From: Pelosinus fermentans DSM 17108
Lineage (GTDB): Bacteria > Bacillota > Negativicutes > DSM-13327
DNA length: 64,000 nucleotides
Direction: 5' to 3'
Assembly: GCF_000271485.2 (NCBI RefSeq)
Contig: NZ_AKVN02000001.1
Span: forward strand, 1,244,001-1,308,000
Shown: positions 8,083 through 17,036 of the stretch, one piece after another
Numbering within the stretch: position 1 is the first letter of the stretch
How the letters are laid out: each line of letters begins with the position of its first letter
Translations under genes and position numbers: made by a program
The notes under the pieces: model-generated
What the model saw: the letters and a program-made list of their open reading frames with translations, nothing else
Databases searched by the model: none
What the model was told of the DNA's origin: nothing

Positions 8083-9612
8083 GTGATTGTATTAAATTGG
8101 GGACTTACTCCCTATCAGCATGGCTGGGAATTTCAGAAATCATTTGTCAAAGGGCGGCGCCAGGGGCAGATCAATGAAGATGCATTGCTATTGCTGGAGC
8201 ATCCCCCCGTAATCACTCTAGGGCGCAAAGGAGAAAGGGCCAATATTCTCGCAAGTGATGCTGTACTTGCAGCCAAAGACTGCGAAGTCTGCCAGGTGGA
8301 TCGGGGCGGGGATGTTACTTTTCATGGTCCGGGTCAGTTAGTAGGCTATCCCCTGCTGGACCTGCGTCATTATGGTCAGGATGTTCATGATTATGTGGAA
8401 AAGCTGGAAGAAGTCGTAATTCGCACCTTGAGAGATTATGGAATTGAAGCGGTCAGAGATAAGGAATATACAGGTGTGTGGGTAGGCAGGGAAAAGATCT
8501 GCGCCATTGGCATTGGTATGAAAAGCTGGCTGAGCTATCATGGTTTTGCTCTTAATATTGACGTTGACTTATCTTATTTCCAATTGATTACACCTTGCGG
8601 GATTACAGGGCGAGGCGTAACCAGCATGGCGAAGATATTGGGAAAAGCACCCCAAATGCAGACCGTACGAGAAACAGTAACCACCCACTTTATGGCCGTA
8701 TTTGGTATTAAACATTGGGAGCTGGCAGAAGGACACTGGTTAGGAGAAACAGTAAAACCAGCTTGGCTGAAGGGGCATGTGTCAGGAAATAGCAGTGTCC
8801 AGGAGATGCATGGAATGTTGGATGAATTCTCTTTGACCACGGTATGTTCTGGGGCTCATTGTCCTAATATTGGTGAGTGTTATGCGTCGAGGACAGCTAC
8901 ATTTATGATATTAGGGAGTCAATGCACAAGGCGTTGCCGGTTTTGCGCTGTTCCTAAAGGTGTTGTGCAGCCTGTAGATCAGGATGAACCCCAGCGTGTC
9001 GCTCAGATGGTGAAGAAGTTGGGGCTTAACTATGTAGTGATTACCTCCGTTACACGTGATGATCTTGCTGATGGAGGAGCTGTCCATTTTTCACATACCA
9101 TACAAAGAATCCGTGAGCTTTCCCCAGAAACCTTAATTGAAGTTTTGATTCCGGATTTCCAAGGTGAAGAAAGTGCCTTAGACATCATTATTGCTGCTCA
9201 GCCGGAAGTAATCAATCACAACGTGGAAACCACCCCCGCCCTATACTCTCGTGTACGTCCTCAAGCCAATTATCAGCGGTCTTTAGATGTGCTGCAATAC
9301 GTCAAGAAAAGTGCTCCTCAGATCGTAACCAAGTCAGGAATTATGGTTGGTCTGGGAGAATCACCAGCTCAGGTTGCAGCTACGTTGGCTGACTTGCGCA
9401 GTGTAGGTTGTGATAGCTTGACAGTAGGACAATATCTGGCTCCTTCCCCAGAGCATATTCCCGTTGCAGAATATATAGTACCGGAACAGTTTCAATCATA
9501 CCGGCAATTAGCAAAAAAGCTTGGTTTTTCTCATGCTGCCTGTGGCCCGTTGGTACGTTCTTCCTACCATGCCGCAGAAGGATTTTCTCCGAAAATAAGT
9601 CTTTCCTCTTAA
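8083..9612 (+). CDS. lipBA: fused octanoyltransferase-lipoyl synthase (LipB-LipA)
   Basis: 509 residues in one uninterrupted frame. Residues 1-215 are LipB, which moves octanoate from ACP to the target lysine: GGDVTFHGPGQLVGYPLLDL, catalytic lysine in KICAIGIG and catalytic cysteine in ITPCGITG. Residues about 225-509 are LipA, a radical SAM enzyme that inserts two sulfurs: auxiliary cluster cysteines CSGAHCPNIGEC (about 256-267), radical-SAM CTRRCRFC (about 281-288) and the closing RSSYHAAE serine motif. GTG start with AGGAGG (8070-8075) 7 bases upstream. Directly after acoABC-lpdA, so it likely lipoylates AcoC. LipB and LipA are normally separate proteins. Confidence 0.95.
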   Translation: MIVLNWGLTPYQHGWEFQKSFVKGRRQGQINEDALLLLEHPPVITLGRKGERANILASDAVLAAKDCEVCQVDRGGDVTFHGPGQLVGYPLLDLRHYGQDVHDYVEKLEEVVIRTLRDYGIEAVRDKEYTGVWVGREKICAIGIGMKSWLSYHGFALNIDVDLSYFQLITPCGITGRGVTSMAKILGKAPQMQTVRETVTTHFMAVFGIKHWELAEGHWLGETVKPAWLKGHVSGNSSVQEMHGMLDEFSLTTVCSGAHCPNIGECYASRTATFMILGSQCTRRCRFCAVPKGVVQPVDQDEPQRVAQMVKKLGLNYVVITSVTRDDLADGGAVHFSHTIQRIRELSPETLIEVLIPDFQGEESALDIIIAAQPEVINHNVETTPALYSRVRPQANYQRSLDVLQYVKKSAPQIVTKSGIMVGLGESPAQVAATLADLRSVGCDSLTVGQYLAPSPEHIPVAEYIVPEQFQSYRQLAKKLGFSHAACGPLVRSSYHAAEGFSPKISLSS

Positions 9613-9684
9613 TACAATTGAGTGGATCATTTACTAGAGAAACAGTTTTAAAACTCATATGTAATGTCGCTATCAAAATCCTAT

Positions 9685-9725
9685 TGCCGGAAAAACACTG
9701 TAAAGTTGTTAATCCGGCATTTTTG
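9685..9725 (+). terminator. Rho-independent terminator
   Basis: TGCCGGA (9685-9691) pairs with TCCGGCA (9713-9719), followed by a T5 run. The loop is long (21 bases). It would end the aco-lip transcript. Confidence 0.65.
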
Positions 9726-9810
9726 TATATCATACAATAGAATTTATACGTTTGGATTATCCAGTGTAACTGAAACTGCCAATTAGCGAGAATGTCGGCA
9801 GATAATGTTA

Positions 9811-9840
9811 TTTACAAGATGTATCGGTATAAATTGTAAA
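9811..9840. promoter_or_regulatory. candidate activator site for sigma-54 promoter
   Basis: TTTACAA (9811-9817) and TTGTAAA (9834-9840) form a dyad with partial inner symmetry (GTAT/GTAT), about 97 bases before the -24 box at 9937. That is a normal enhancer distance for a LevR/NtrC-type activator. Inference only. Confidence 0.4.
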
Positions 9841-9936
9841 AAAATAATCTAAAAATGTAAGTATGCAAGATACAACCATAGAAAAATTCAGACTATTTAT
9901 CACGTGTATATGTGATTTTCAATGGTATATTTTGTT

Positions 9937-9952
9937 TGGCACGTTATTTGCA
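9937..9952 (+). promoter_or_regulatory. sigma-54 (-24/-12) promoter
   Basis: TGGCAC-N5-TTGCA matches the sigma-54 consensus exactly. It lies 91 bases before the EIIA start codon and fits the presence of a GAFTGA-type activator at the end of the operon. It also shows that the longer reading frame opening at 9863 cannot be the real protein start. Confidence 0.85.
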
Positions 9953-10042
9953 TTATATAGTATCAGAATCGCTTACGGGCAATGTGGTTCTATTGTAATG
10001 AAGCATGTACAAGAAAACAAGATTGAGTCAAAGGAGGGTTTG

Positions 10043-10516
10043 ATGATAGTGGATTTTACGCTGCTACTAAAGGAAGAGCTGATGATGGTGCCCCTTGTGG
10101 CAAGCAGCCGGGAGGATGCATTTGAGAAGCTGGCACTTGGTTTGGAACAATACGGTTTTGTAAAGGATACCTATTTAGAGGCAGTTAAAAAACGGGAGAG
10201 AGTTTTCCCCACGGGATTATGCACGGGAGAAATTAATGTGGCTATTCCCCATACAGATGTAGAACATGTCGTCCAAGGTGCTATGGCAGTAGGCGTGCTG
10301 GAAAAGCCGGTTCGCTTTGCCAATATGGAGAATCCCAAAGTGGAGATTGAGGTTTCGATTATATTTATGCTGGCATTAAAGGACGCTCATGAGCAGCCTG
10401 CATTCCTGCAAAAATTGGCAGGTTTGTTCCAGGATAAGGAGCTTCTGCATAACCTGGCATCTAAAACGAGTACAAGTGCTACGTATCAGTTATTGCTTTC
10501 TGCCCTTGCTTGCTAA
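10043..10516 (+). CDS. PTS EIIA component, fructose/galactitol type
   Basis: 157 residues. Phosphorylated histidine in the motif NVAIPHTDVEHV, plus TGLCTGEI and FMLALKDAHEQ typical of the PTS EIIA-2 fold. AAGGAGG at 10031-10037 points to the ATG at 10043; the frame is open further upstream but would run through the sigma-54 promoter. First gene of the EIIA-EIIB-EIIC-aldolase-regulator operon. A 241-base gap with a large hairpin separates it from EIIB. Substrate probably a hexitol or pentitol. Confidence 0.88.
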   Translation: MIVDFTLLLKEELMMVPLVASSREDAFEKLALGLEQYGFVKDTYLEAVKKRERVFPTGLCTGEINVAIPHTDVEHVVQGAMAVGVLEKPVRFANMENPKVEIEVSIIFMLALKDAHEQPAFLQKLAGLFQDKELLHNLASKTSTSATYQLLLSALAC

Positions 10517-10623
10517 GAGGAAAAAAAGAGAGGAGGGATGGAATTTATATCAAACGGAGACTGTGACTGGAAATAAGGTAAGAGCATAGTACAAGCAGTC
10601 TATCGGAAAATCTTATTTAGGAC

Positions 10624-10696
10624 GGCAAAGGATGAGCATAGCTAACGCTTCGCCGTTGTACTTAACCTACGCTTATAGCTATGTTCATCCTTTGCC
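10624..10696. repeat. long near-perfect inverted repeat between EIIA and EIIB genes
   Basis: Arms at 10624-10644 (begins GGCAAAGGATGAGCATAGC) and 10676-10696 (ends GTTCATCCTTTGCC) pair with about one mismatch, with a 31-base loop. No T run follows, so it is not a simple terminator. It could be an RNA-processing/stability hairpin that sets unequal EIIA and EIIB levels, or a small palindromic repeat element. Confidence 0.6.
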
Positions 10697-10757
10697 TGTC
10701 TGTGGCTCATAGTTAGTTGTTTTTGAAAGAGACTATAAATTTGAGGAGGAAAAGGAT

Positions 10758-11051
10758 ATGGCTGGAGAAAAGAGAATTTTGGTTGCTTGTGGAACCGGGG
10801 TATGTACCTCTACGATGGCAGTTAATAAATTAAAAGATGCGCTAGAAAAAAGAGGCAAATTGAAACTAGTAAAGATTAATCAATGTAAAATTGCGGAAAT
10901 CGCGTCTATGGCATCGGACAATGACTTAGTAGTGGCGACAACTCAGGTATCGGCAAAAATTAATATTCCGGTAGTAACAGGAACTGCTTTTTTAACTGGA
11001 ATTGGGGTGGATAAAGTAGTAGAGCAAATTATTGATCATCTCAAAATTTAA
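10758..11051 (+). CDS. PTS EIIB component, galactitol type
   Basis: 97 residues. The phosphocysteine loop CGTGVCTST is at about residues 11-19, right after the first strand RILVA, as in GatB-like EIIB. GAGGAGG lies 8 bases before the ATG. Cytoplasmic phosphocarrier between the EIIA at 10043 and the EIIC that follows 17 bases later. Confidence 0.92.
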   Translation: MAGEKRILVACGTGVCTSTMAVNKLKDALEKRGKLKLVKINQCKIAEIASMASDNDLVVATTQVSAKINIPVVTGTAFLTGIGVDKVVEQIIDHLKI

Positions 11052-11068
11052 TTGAGGGGGAATCATAC

Positions 11069-12418
11069 ATGGAAATAATAAGTTACATTGTCGGCTTAGG
11101 TGCCAGTGTTATGATGCCAATTATTATCACCATATTAGGGGTATGTTTAGGTACTAAATTAAGCAAGGCGATCCGTTCAGGTTTAATGGTTGGTGTAGGG
11201 TTCATTGGTTTAAACTTAGTTATCGGTTTATTAACCAGTACGCTAGGCCCGGCTTCACACGCTATGGTAGAAAAGCTTGGGCTGCAATTAACCGTGATTG
11301 ATGTGGGATGGCCTGCCGCTGCTGCCATTGCTTTTGCATCAACTGTGGGAGCGATCATCATACCCATCGGATTGGTAGTCAATATTATACTTTTGATTAC
11401 GAAGCAGACAAGAACGGTTGATGTGGATATTTGGGATTATTGGCACTTTGCTTTTACTGGTGCCTTGGTTACAGCGGCTACCGATAGTATATTATGGGGT
11501 GGTTTTGCTGCTATTGTGAATATGATCATTGTGTTTTATCTGGCAGATTGGACAGCCCCTGGAGTCGAAGAATACAACAAACTGCCTGGAGTTTCCCTGC
11601 CCCATGGTTTTTCGGCAGCCTATGTTCCGATTGCTATTGTAATTAACAAAATCATTGATATGATTCCTGGCATCCGGGATGTCAAAGCTGATCCGGAAAC
11701 ATTACAAGAAAAGTTTGGTATATTTGGTGAACCTCTCATTATTGGCAGTATATTAGGTTTGATTATTGGTGCTCTTGCGGGATATGATGTGAAGACTATT
11801 TTAACGGTAGGTATTACAATGGGAGGATGTTTGGTTCTGATTCCCAAAATGGCTTCTATGCTTATGGAGGGGCTTTTACCCATATCCGATTCAGCACAGG
11901 AATTTATTCAGAAGCGGTTTAAGAATGCCGGGAAAATCTATATTGGCTTAGACTCGGCTGTGGCTATCGGACATCCTGCCTGCATGGCAGCTGCCTTAGT
12001 GCTTGTGCCGATTACGATCATCTTGGCCGCTGTGCTTCCCGGAAATCGAGTGCTTCCCTTTGCTGATTTAGCAGTACTTCCCTTCATGCTGGCTATGGTG
12101 GTTCCGGTAACCAAAGGCAATGTGTTTAGAACCTTTATTGTGGGGCTGGTCATGGTGACGATCGGATTACTAATTGCTACGGATATGGCACCATTACATA
12201 CACAGCTTGCCATAAATGCTAATTTCAAAATGCCGAGTGGCGCTACGCAGATTGCTTCTATTTGTGATGGAGCCAATCCCCTCACCTGGATTATTTTGCA
12301 GCTGACTGGTTTAAAGGTTGTTGGTGTGGCTGTTTTGGTAGCGGTCGTTGGAGCTATGGCCGTTATCAATAGTAAAATTACGAAACGCAGAGATGCCCAA
12401 GAGGATATACAAGCTTAA
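11069..12418 (+). CDS. PTS EIIC permease, galactitol (GatC) family
   Basis: 449 residues with around ten hydrophobic helices. Family blocks: LGASVMMPIIITILGVCLG at the N-terminus, VIDVGWPAAAAIAFAST, DYWHFAFTGALVTAAT, and GLDSAVAIGHPACMAAALVL. It imports and phosphorylates a polyol. Paralogue of the EIIC at 29530. A hairpin follows before the aldolase gene. Confidence 0.92.
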   Translation: MEIISYIVGLGASVMMPIIITILGVCLGTKLSKAIRSGLMVGVGFIGLNLVIGLLTSTLGPASHAMVEKLGLQLTVIDVGWPAAAAIAFASTVGAIIIPIGLVVNIILLITKQTRTVDVDIWDYWHFAFTGALVTAATDSILWGGFAAIVNMIIVFYLADWTAPGVEEYNKLPGVSLPHGFSAAYVPIAIVINKIIDMIPGIRDVKADPETLQEKFGIFGEPLIIGSILGLIIGALAGYDVKTILTVGITMGGCLVLIPKMASMLMEGLLPISDSAQEFIQKRFKNAGKIYIGLDSAVAIGHPACMAAALVLVPITIILAAVLPGNRVLPFADLAVLPFMLAMVVPVTKGNVFRTFIVGLVMVTIGLLIATDMAPLHTQLAINANFKMPSGATQIASICDGANPLTWIILQLTGLKVVGVAVLVAVVGAMAVINSKITKRRDAQEDIQA

Positions 12419-12427
12419 TATCGCTAT

Positions 12428-12468
12428 ATTGCTTGCCGGTATTCTTTTTTCATATATCGGCAAGCAAT
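12428..12468 (+). terminator. intercistronic hairpin, possible partial terminator
   Basis: ATTGCTTGCCG (12428-12438) pairs perfectly with CGGCAAGCAAT (12458-12468); the T-rich part is in the loop, not after the stem. Better read as a processing or stabilising hairpin at the 3' end of the EIIC message. Confidence 0.4.
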
Positions 12469-12502
12469 GTATTGAAGTAAAGTATAAGGAGGAGAAAGTA
12501 TA

Positions 12503-13150
12503 ATGCTGGAGGAGCTTAGAAAAGAGGTTTTGGAGGCAGCTTTGCAATTAGTTCGCTATGGCTTAGTAACACTTACAGGAGGTAATGTAAGCGGCAGAGA
12601 TAAAGAAAGCGGATATATAGCGATTACTCCAAGTGGCATGGATTATGAGAAACTAAATCCAGAGGATATTGTGATCGTAGACAGCAAAGGAAGTATGGTA
12701 GAGGGAAAATGGAAGGCTTCTGTGGATTTGAAAGACCATTTATACATATATAGGAATAAACCCAATTTGTATGGTATTATACATACCCATTCGCCTTATG
12801 CCTGCAGTTTTGCCATGCTGCATCAAGAAATTCCCTGCTGCAGTACTACTCTGGCAAATGAAGTCGGCGGCAGTGTTCCTATTTCGAAATATAGCCCCGT
12901 TGGCGAGGGGGGAATTGGGTCTGCTGTGATAGAAGCAATCGGCGATAAAAATGCCTGCTTATTAGCGAATCATGGAGTGATAGCTGTGGGGATATCGGTT
13001 AGGCATGCATTAGTGGCCGCAGTAATGCTGGAAGATGGAGCAAAAGTCTATCATTTAGCTAAATGCAAAGGAGATCCCATACCCTTGGATCCATCTGAAA
13101 TCGAAAAAGCAAGAAATGTATTTTTATATGAATATGGACAAAATCACTAG
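12503..13150 (+). CDS. class II aldolase (FucA/AraD family)
   Basis: 215 residues. Zinc ligands in IIHTHSPYA (about 92-100) and ANHGVIAVG (about 155-163); GGNVSGRD near 30 and TPSGMDYEKL near 48 bind the phosphate. This family cleaves or epimerises sugar phosphates such as L-fuculose-1-phosphate and L-ribulose-5-phosphate. In this operon it could split the product of the imported ketose or polyol phosphate after oxidation; no dehydrogenase is in the operon. GGAGGAG precedes the start. Confidence 0.88.
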   Translation: MLEELRKEVLEAALQLVRYGLVTLTGGNVSGRDKESGYIAITPSGMDYEKLNPEDIVIVDSKGSMVEGKWKASVDLKDHLYIYRNKPNLYGIIHTHSPYACSFAMLHQEIPCCSTTLANEVGGSVPISKYSPVGEGGIGSAVIEAIGDKNACLLANHGVIAVGISVRHALVAAVMLEDGAKVYHLAKCKGDPIPLDPSEIEKARNVFLYEYGQNH

Positions 13151-13242
13151 GCATATCTGACTTCTGCATGCTACATTTAAATGGTAGCATTTAGAAAGGG
13201 AGGATCTTCCGCTTTCAAATATAATGCTGCAAAGGGGAGATT

Positions 13243-16182
13243 ATGATGGGGATGAAGAAAGAACGATTACAAGTATTAATTGATACTGAGGATAGAAAAA
13301 ATCCTTATACGGATGAAGCATTAGCGAAGAAATTGTCTATTTCCCGCGGTGAAACTACCCTTTTGCGGCAAAAGTTGAAGATCCCTGATTCTAGAGAGCG
13401 GAGAAAACCCATTTTATGTGAAACCATTCGGCAAATCCTAGAAAGCAATCCGGGTATATCCAAACGAGGGGTAACGGGACAATTGCAGCAAATGGGTTTT
13501 TCTGTATCCCGTTTTACAATAGAACAGTTGTTAAGCAATGCATTATATAGTATGGAGGAAATAAAAAGTGCGGTCTCGTCTCCCAATATAGGTACAGACG
13601 TTGAAAGCGGAGGTAAAGAATTTATCAGTACTGCATTTGATAACTTGATTGGGCAGAAGGGAAGTCTATTTCCTATTATCGAGCAGGCAAAAGCAGCTAT
13701 TTTGTATCCTCCTAAAGGACTTCATACGTTGCTGCTAGGTGCAACTGGAGTTGGGAAAAGCGATCTGGCAGAAGCGATGTATCGTTTTGCTGTGGACTCA
13801 GGAAGACTAAATATAAAGGCTCCCTTTGTAGTTTTTAATTGTGCGGATTATGCTGATAATCCGCAATTACTGCTCTCCCAGTTGTGTGGTCATATGAAAG
13901 GCGCCTTTACTGGTGCTGAACGCTCTAAGGAAGGGCTCATTGAAAAAGCTGATGGTGGGATTCTATTCTTAGATGAAGTACACCGGCTGCCGCCAGAAGG
14001 ACAGGAAATTTTATTTTATCTTATTGATAAAGGAAAGTTTCGACGGATGGGGGAAACGGAAAGTCTGCGTCAAGTAGCGGTTATGTTAATTATGGCTACG
14101 ACAGAGGTGCAGTCAGCTGCCTTGCTGGCTACATTCCGCCGCCGGGTTCCTATGGTTATAGAGCTGCCCAGCCTTCAGGAGAGGCCCTTACAGGAAAGAC
14201 TGGCATTAATTCACTATTTTTTAAAACATGAAGCACAGCGTACCGGGAATTCTTTAAATATTGATGCTGATGCGCTAAAGTCACTTTTGCTCTATGATTG
14301 TTCCAGCAACATTGGGCAGTTATCTGCAGATATACAGGTAGCGTGTGCCAGAGGATTTCTGAATCTCATTACCAGCGGCAGCAAAACACTCTATATTACA
14401 GTTTCCAATCTGCCTGCACATGCACGGCGCGGACTGCTTAAACTTCAGCATCAGCGCGATAAAATTGAGAAACTGCGAATTACCAGTTGTGAAATTTTGC
14501 CGGGAAAAGAAAATATGGTATATGTGGATGAGCTGTACTCGGTGCCACGGGAAATCTACTCTTATATTGAGGAACAATATGGAAAGCTTTCTATGCAGGG
14601 TGTTTCTCAAGAAGAAATCAACCGGATCATTGGATCGGAGTTGGAAGCGAAGCTATGGAAGTGGATTAAAAGGGCCAATGATTCGCCGGAGCCCATTGTA
14701 AAGGCTGATTTATATAAAGTGGTTGATAAGGCGATTGTAGATATCGTCGAAGCTATGATCGAGAAAGCTGCTGATATTTTAATTCGGCCAAGTGAACAGA
14801 TCGTTGTAGGATTATCCATTCATTTAACAGAAACACTGAAACGAATCAAGCAAAATAAACGAATTATTAATCCGCATTTGGAAAAAACAAAATATGAATA
14901 TGCCCGCGAATTTGCCATAGCCCGGGAAATGGCAGAATGTTTTCTAGGGCAAACCGGAGTGAGACTGCCAGAAGAGGAAATTGGTTTCATCACATTATAT
15001 TTGACAATGTATTGCCGGCAAGATGCAGATGGGCGGGTAGGAATTCTAGTATTATCTCACGGCCATGTGGCAGCAGGAATGGCGGAAGTTGCTAACAGAC
15101 TGTTAGGAGCTAACCATGCTAAAGCGGTTGAAATGTCGTTGGATGAAAGTTCAGAGACAGCGTTAGAACGCACCATTGAGATTGTTATGCAAATTAATGA
15201 GGGCAAGGGTGTACTCTTACTTGTTGATATGGGATCACTAGCCAATTTTGGCAGCCAGATCACTGCCATAACCGGTATCCCCATTCGGTCGGTAGGACCG
15301 GTATATACGATGATGGTTATTGAAGCGGTTAGGCGGGCACTACTTCCAGATACAGAGCTGGATGAATTGGCGGAAATGTTAGGGCAGCCTTATTTGAGTG
15401 CCGAAAACCTAAGTACAGAATTGTTGCAAAATGATGTATCCTTCAATAAGAGTAAGTCTGCTATTTTAACGATCTGCATTACGGGAAAGGGAGCAGCTAT
15501 GCAATTGCAGAAGGAAGTAGAACGGCAGATCGGCAGGCAGCAGGGCCAAATAGAAATAATCTGCATGGGATTAGCAGATAGGCAAACCTTTGCAAATGAA
15601 GTTCGGAAAATTATGAAAACTCATTCGATTAAAGCTGTAGTTGGAACGTTAGATCCTGGTTTGCCTGGAGTTCCGTTTATCACAGTTGATCAAATCGTAA
15701 AGGGAAAAATAGCATCCATCCTGCAGTGTGCACCAAGTCGAAGAACAACAGTAGCAGAAGTTATCCAAGAGGAGTTAATATTTTATCCTAATCCGGAATG
15801 GAGCAAACCGCAAGTAATTGACTTACTCACACAAAGTCTGCTTTCTAGAGATTTGGTTAAGCCTGAATTTGCAACGGATGTGGTTAAGAGGGAATTAATC
15901 GGAGTACCGATTTTAAGTCTGAGAGTAGCCATTCCTCATGGGGAAGACCCACGATATGTAAATCAAACATCAGTTGCATTGGCGATCTTTCCTGAAGCCA
16001 TACCCTGGGGTGAGAATTACCGGGTAAATGTTGTCTGTTTGTTTGCCGCGGCTACCGATGGCAGGGAACTTGTTCAAGAGCTGGGAGGCAAATTGACAAA
16101 CGATGAAATTGTTGATTGCTTGATTGAAGCTCGCACGCCAGCTGAAGCAAAACGAATCCTGGTACAAGGAGAGAACAAATAA
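13243..16182 (+). CDS. LevR-like sigma-54-dependent activator with PTS regulatory domains
   Basis: 979 residues. Order: N-terminal helix-turn-helix segment (about 10-95), AAA+ domain with Walker A GATGVGKS (about 165), sigma-54 contact loop GAFTGA (about 219) and Walker B ILFLDEVHRLPPEGQE (about 238), PRD domain (about 450-580), EIIA-Man-like domain with LVLSHGHVAAG (about 603), EIIB-Gat-like domain with ICITGKGAA (about 742) and EIIA-2 domain with VAIPHGED (about 895). PTS phosphorylation of the histidines and cysteine should set its activity. It would activate the promoter at 9937. Paralogue of 25697-28657. Confidence 0.93.
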   Translation: MMGMKKERLQVLIDTEDRKNPYTDEALAKKLSISRGETTLLRQKLKIPDSRERRKPILCETIRQILESNPGISKRGVTGQLQQMGFSVSRFTIEQLLSNALYSMEEIKSAVSSPNIGTDVESGGKEFISTAFDNLIGQKGSLFPIIEQAKAAILYPPKGLHTLLLGATGVGKSDLAEAMYRFAVDSGRLNIKAPFVVFNCADYADNPQLLLSQLCGHMKGAFTGAERSKEGLIEKADGGILFLDEVHRLPPEGQEILFYLIDKGKFRRMGETESLRQVAVMLIMATTEVQSAALLATFRRRVPMVIELPSLQERPLQERLALIHYFLKHEAQRTGNSLNIDADALKSLLLYDCSSNIGQLSADIQVACARGFLNLITSGSKTLYITVSNLPAHARRGLLKLQHQRDKIEKLRITSCEILPGKENMVYVDELYSVPREIYSYIEEQYGKLSMQGVSQEEINRIIGSELEAKLWKWIKRANDSPEPIVKADLYKVVDKAIVDIVEAMIEKAADILIRPSEQIVVGLSIHLTETLKRIKQNKRIINPHLEKTKYEYAREFAIAREMAECFLGQTGVRLPEEEIGFITLYLTMYCRQDADGRVGILVLSHGHVAAGMAEVANRLLGANHAKAVEMSLDESSETALERTIEIVMQINEGKGVLLLVDMGSLANFGSQITAITGIPIRSVGPVYTMMVIEAVRRALLPDTELDELAEMLGQPYLSAENLSTELLQNDVSFNKSKSAILTICITGKGAAMQLQKEVERQIGRQQGQIEIICMGLADRQTFANEVRKIMKTHSIKAVVGTLDPGLPGVPFITVDQIVKGKIASILQCAPSRRTTVAEVIQEELIFYPNPEWSKPQVIDLLTQSLLSRDLVKPEFATDVVKRELIGVPILSLRVAIPHGEDPRYVNQTSVALAIFPEAIPWGENYRVNVVCLFAAATDGRELVQELGGKLTNDEIVDCLIEARTPAEAKRILVQGENK

Positions 16183-16194
16183 AAAAGGTACTTT

Positions 16195-16455
16195 ACGTAA
16201 AGCGAAAGTACGGATGCAGGGTATAGGGACGGAATGGCCTGTAGTAGTGAGGAAGCTTTGTAATGAAAGCGGAGCGAAGGGGCTATGTTATCTAGTTTTG
16301 AAGATTGGTCAACCAATAAGGAAGGAACTAATGGACAAAATAAAATCGTTTGGGTAATCATTCAAACAATTAGATAATGAGAGCCGGATGAACCGAGAAG
16401 TTCAAGTCCGGCTCTAAGAGAGCCTGGGGGTGAGATTCCTCCAGGGTACTTACCT
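16195..16455 (+). mobile_element. group II intron remnant (no reverse transcriptase)
   Basis: 16381-16414 is a 34-nt domain V: GAGCCGGATG stem, GAGA-type tip, closing CCGGCTC, with the AGC catalytic triad, followed by a domain VI-like stem (CCTGG/CCAGG, about 16423-16446). The upstream segment 16195-16330 (GGGACGGAATGGCCTG, GGAGCGAAGGGGC) resembles text found in other bacterial group II intron ribozymes. The intron-encoded protein and most of domains I-IV are absent, so this is a deleted, non-mobile remnant. Left boundary approximate. Confidence 0.6.
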
Positions 16456-16456
16456 T

Positions 16457-16639
16457 CGTGTCCCGTTTTACTTAATCCCCGCTACTGAGTGGGGAAAAGA
16501 AATTTATCCGTTTAAGGGTAAAGAATATGATAAGCTGGAGCAGGTTTCATCGCCTGAATGAGGGATTAATTTTTCCGATAAAGCCAAAAATGCCATGGAG
16601 CCATATCTATTTCTTGAAATGATTATGAAAATCTTCTGA
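16457..16639 (+). pseudogene. decayed coding remnant after the intron
   Basis: One frame reads through 16457-16637 with a single in-frame TGA at 16559-16561. Before it stands PATEWGKEIYPFKGKEYDKL and after it NFSDKAKNAMEPYLFLEMIM. It starts right where the group II intron remnant ends, so it looks like a 3' exon of the interrupted gene. Family not recognised. Confidence 0.45.
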
Positions 16640-16770
16640 GAAATCAATGAGAAATAAAGTTGAATTTCTAGGGAAGAATTCGAAGGCTATTTTTAAATTT
16701 CAATGTTAATTTTGTTGCTATCAAATAATATGTTATGATATTGTTAAATCAACGATTAGAAAATTACTTT

Positions 16771-16981
16771 AGATATTCAAGTCAAGAGCCGTCCCGAATA
16801 CAACCGCGAATACAATCGAGCATGGAATTAAGTCCCGTAGGATTTGGTAGAAAAGATTGCATTGCAATCTGATTTTATTGAGCAGGTTTGCGGCCTAGAG
16901 CCGGGTTTATTAAGCCATGAGGACAACCTTGTGAAAATCAATTTTTCTAAGGGCCATCATCTCGATGTGAATAATACATAA
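16771..16981 (+). pseudogene. second decayed coding remnant
   Basis: A continuous frame holds SRPEYNREYNRAWN, two stops (16829 and 16838), then DLVEKIALQSDFIEQVCGLE and NLVKINFSKGHHLDV before TAA at 16979. Protein-like composition with inactivating stops. Family not recognised. Together with the preceding remnant it fills the 850-base stretch between the PTS regulator and the DUF488 genes. Confidence 0.35.
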
Positions 16982-17036
16982 GATGACGGTTTGAGGAAAT
17001 AGTATTGACTATGTCGGGTGTAAAGGCAGGGGTAAT

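Noticed and set aside
9863-10042. N-terminal extension of the EIIA reading frame
   Set aside because: It runs through the perfect sigma-54 promoter at 9937-9952, has no ribosome binding site and no EIIA-like residues; AAGGAGG points to 10043.
16124-16357. 77-codon frame after the LevR gene
   Set aside because: It starts inside the regulator gene and continues into group II intron ribozyme sequence; no protein-like conservation.
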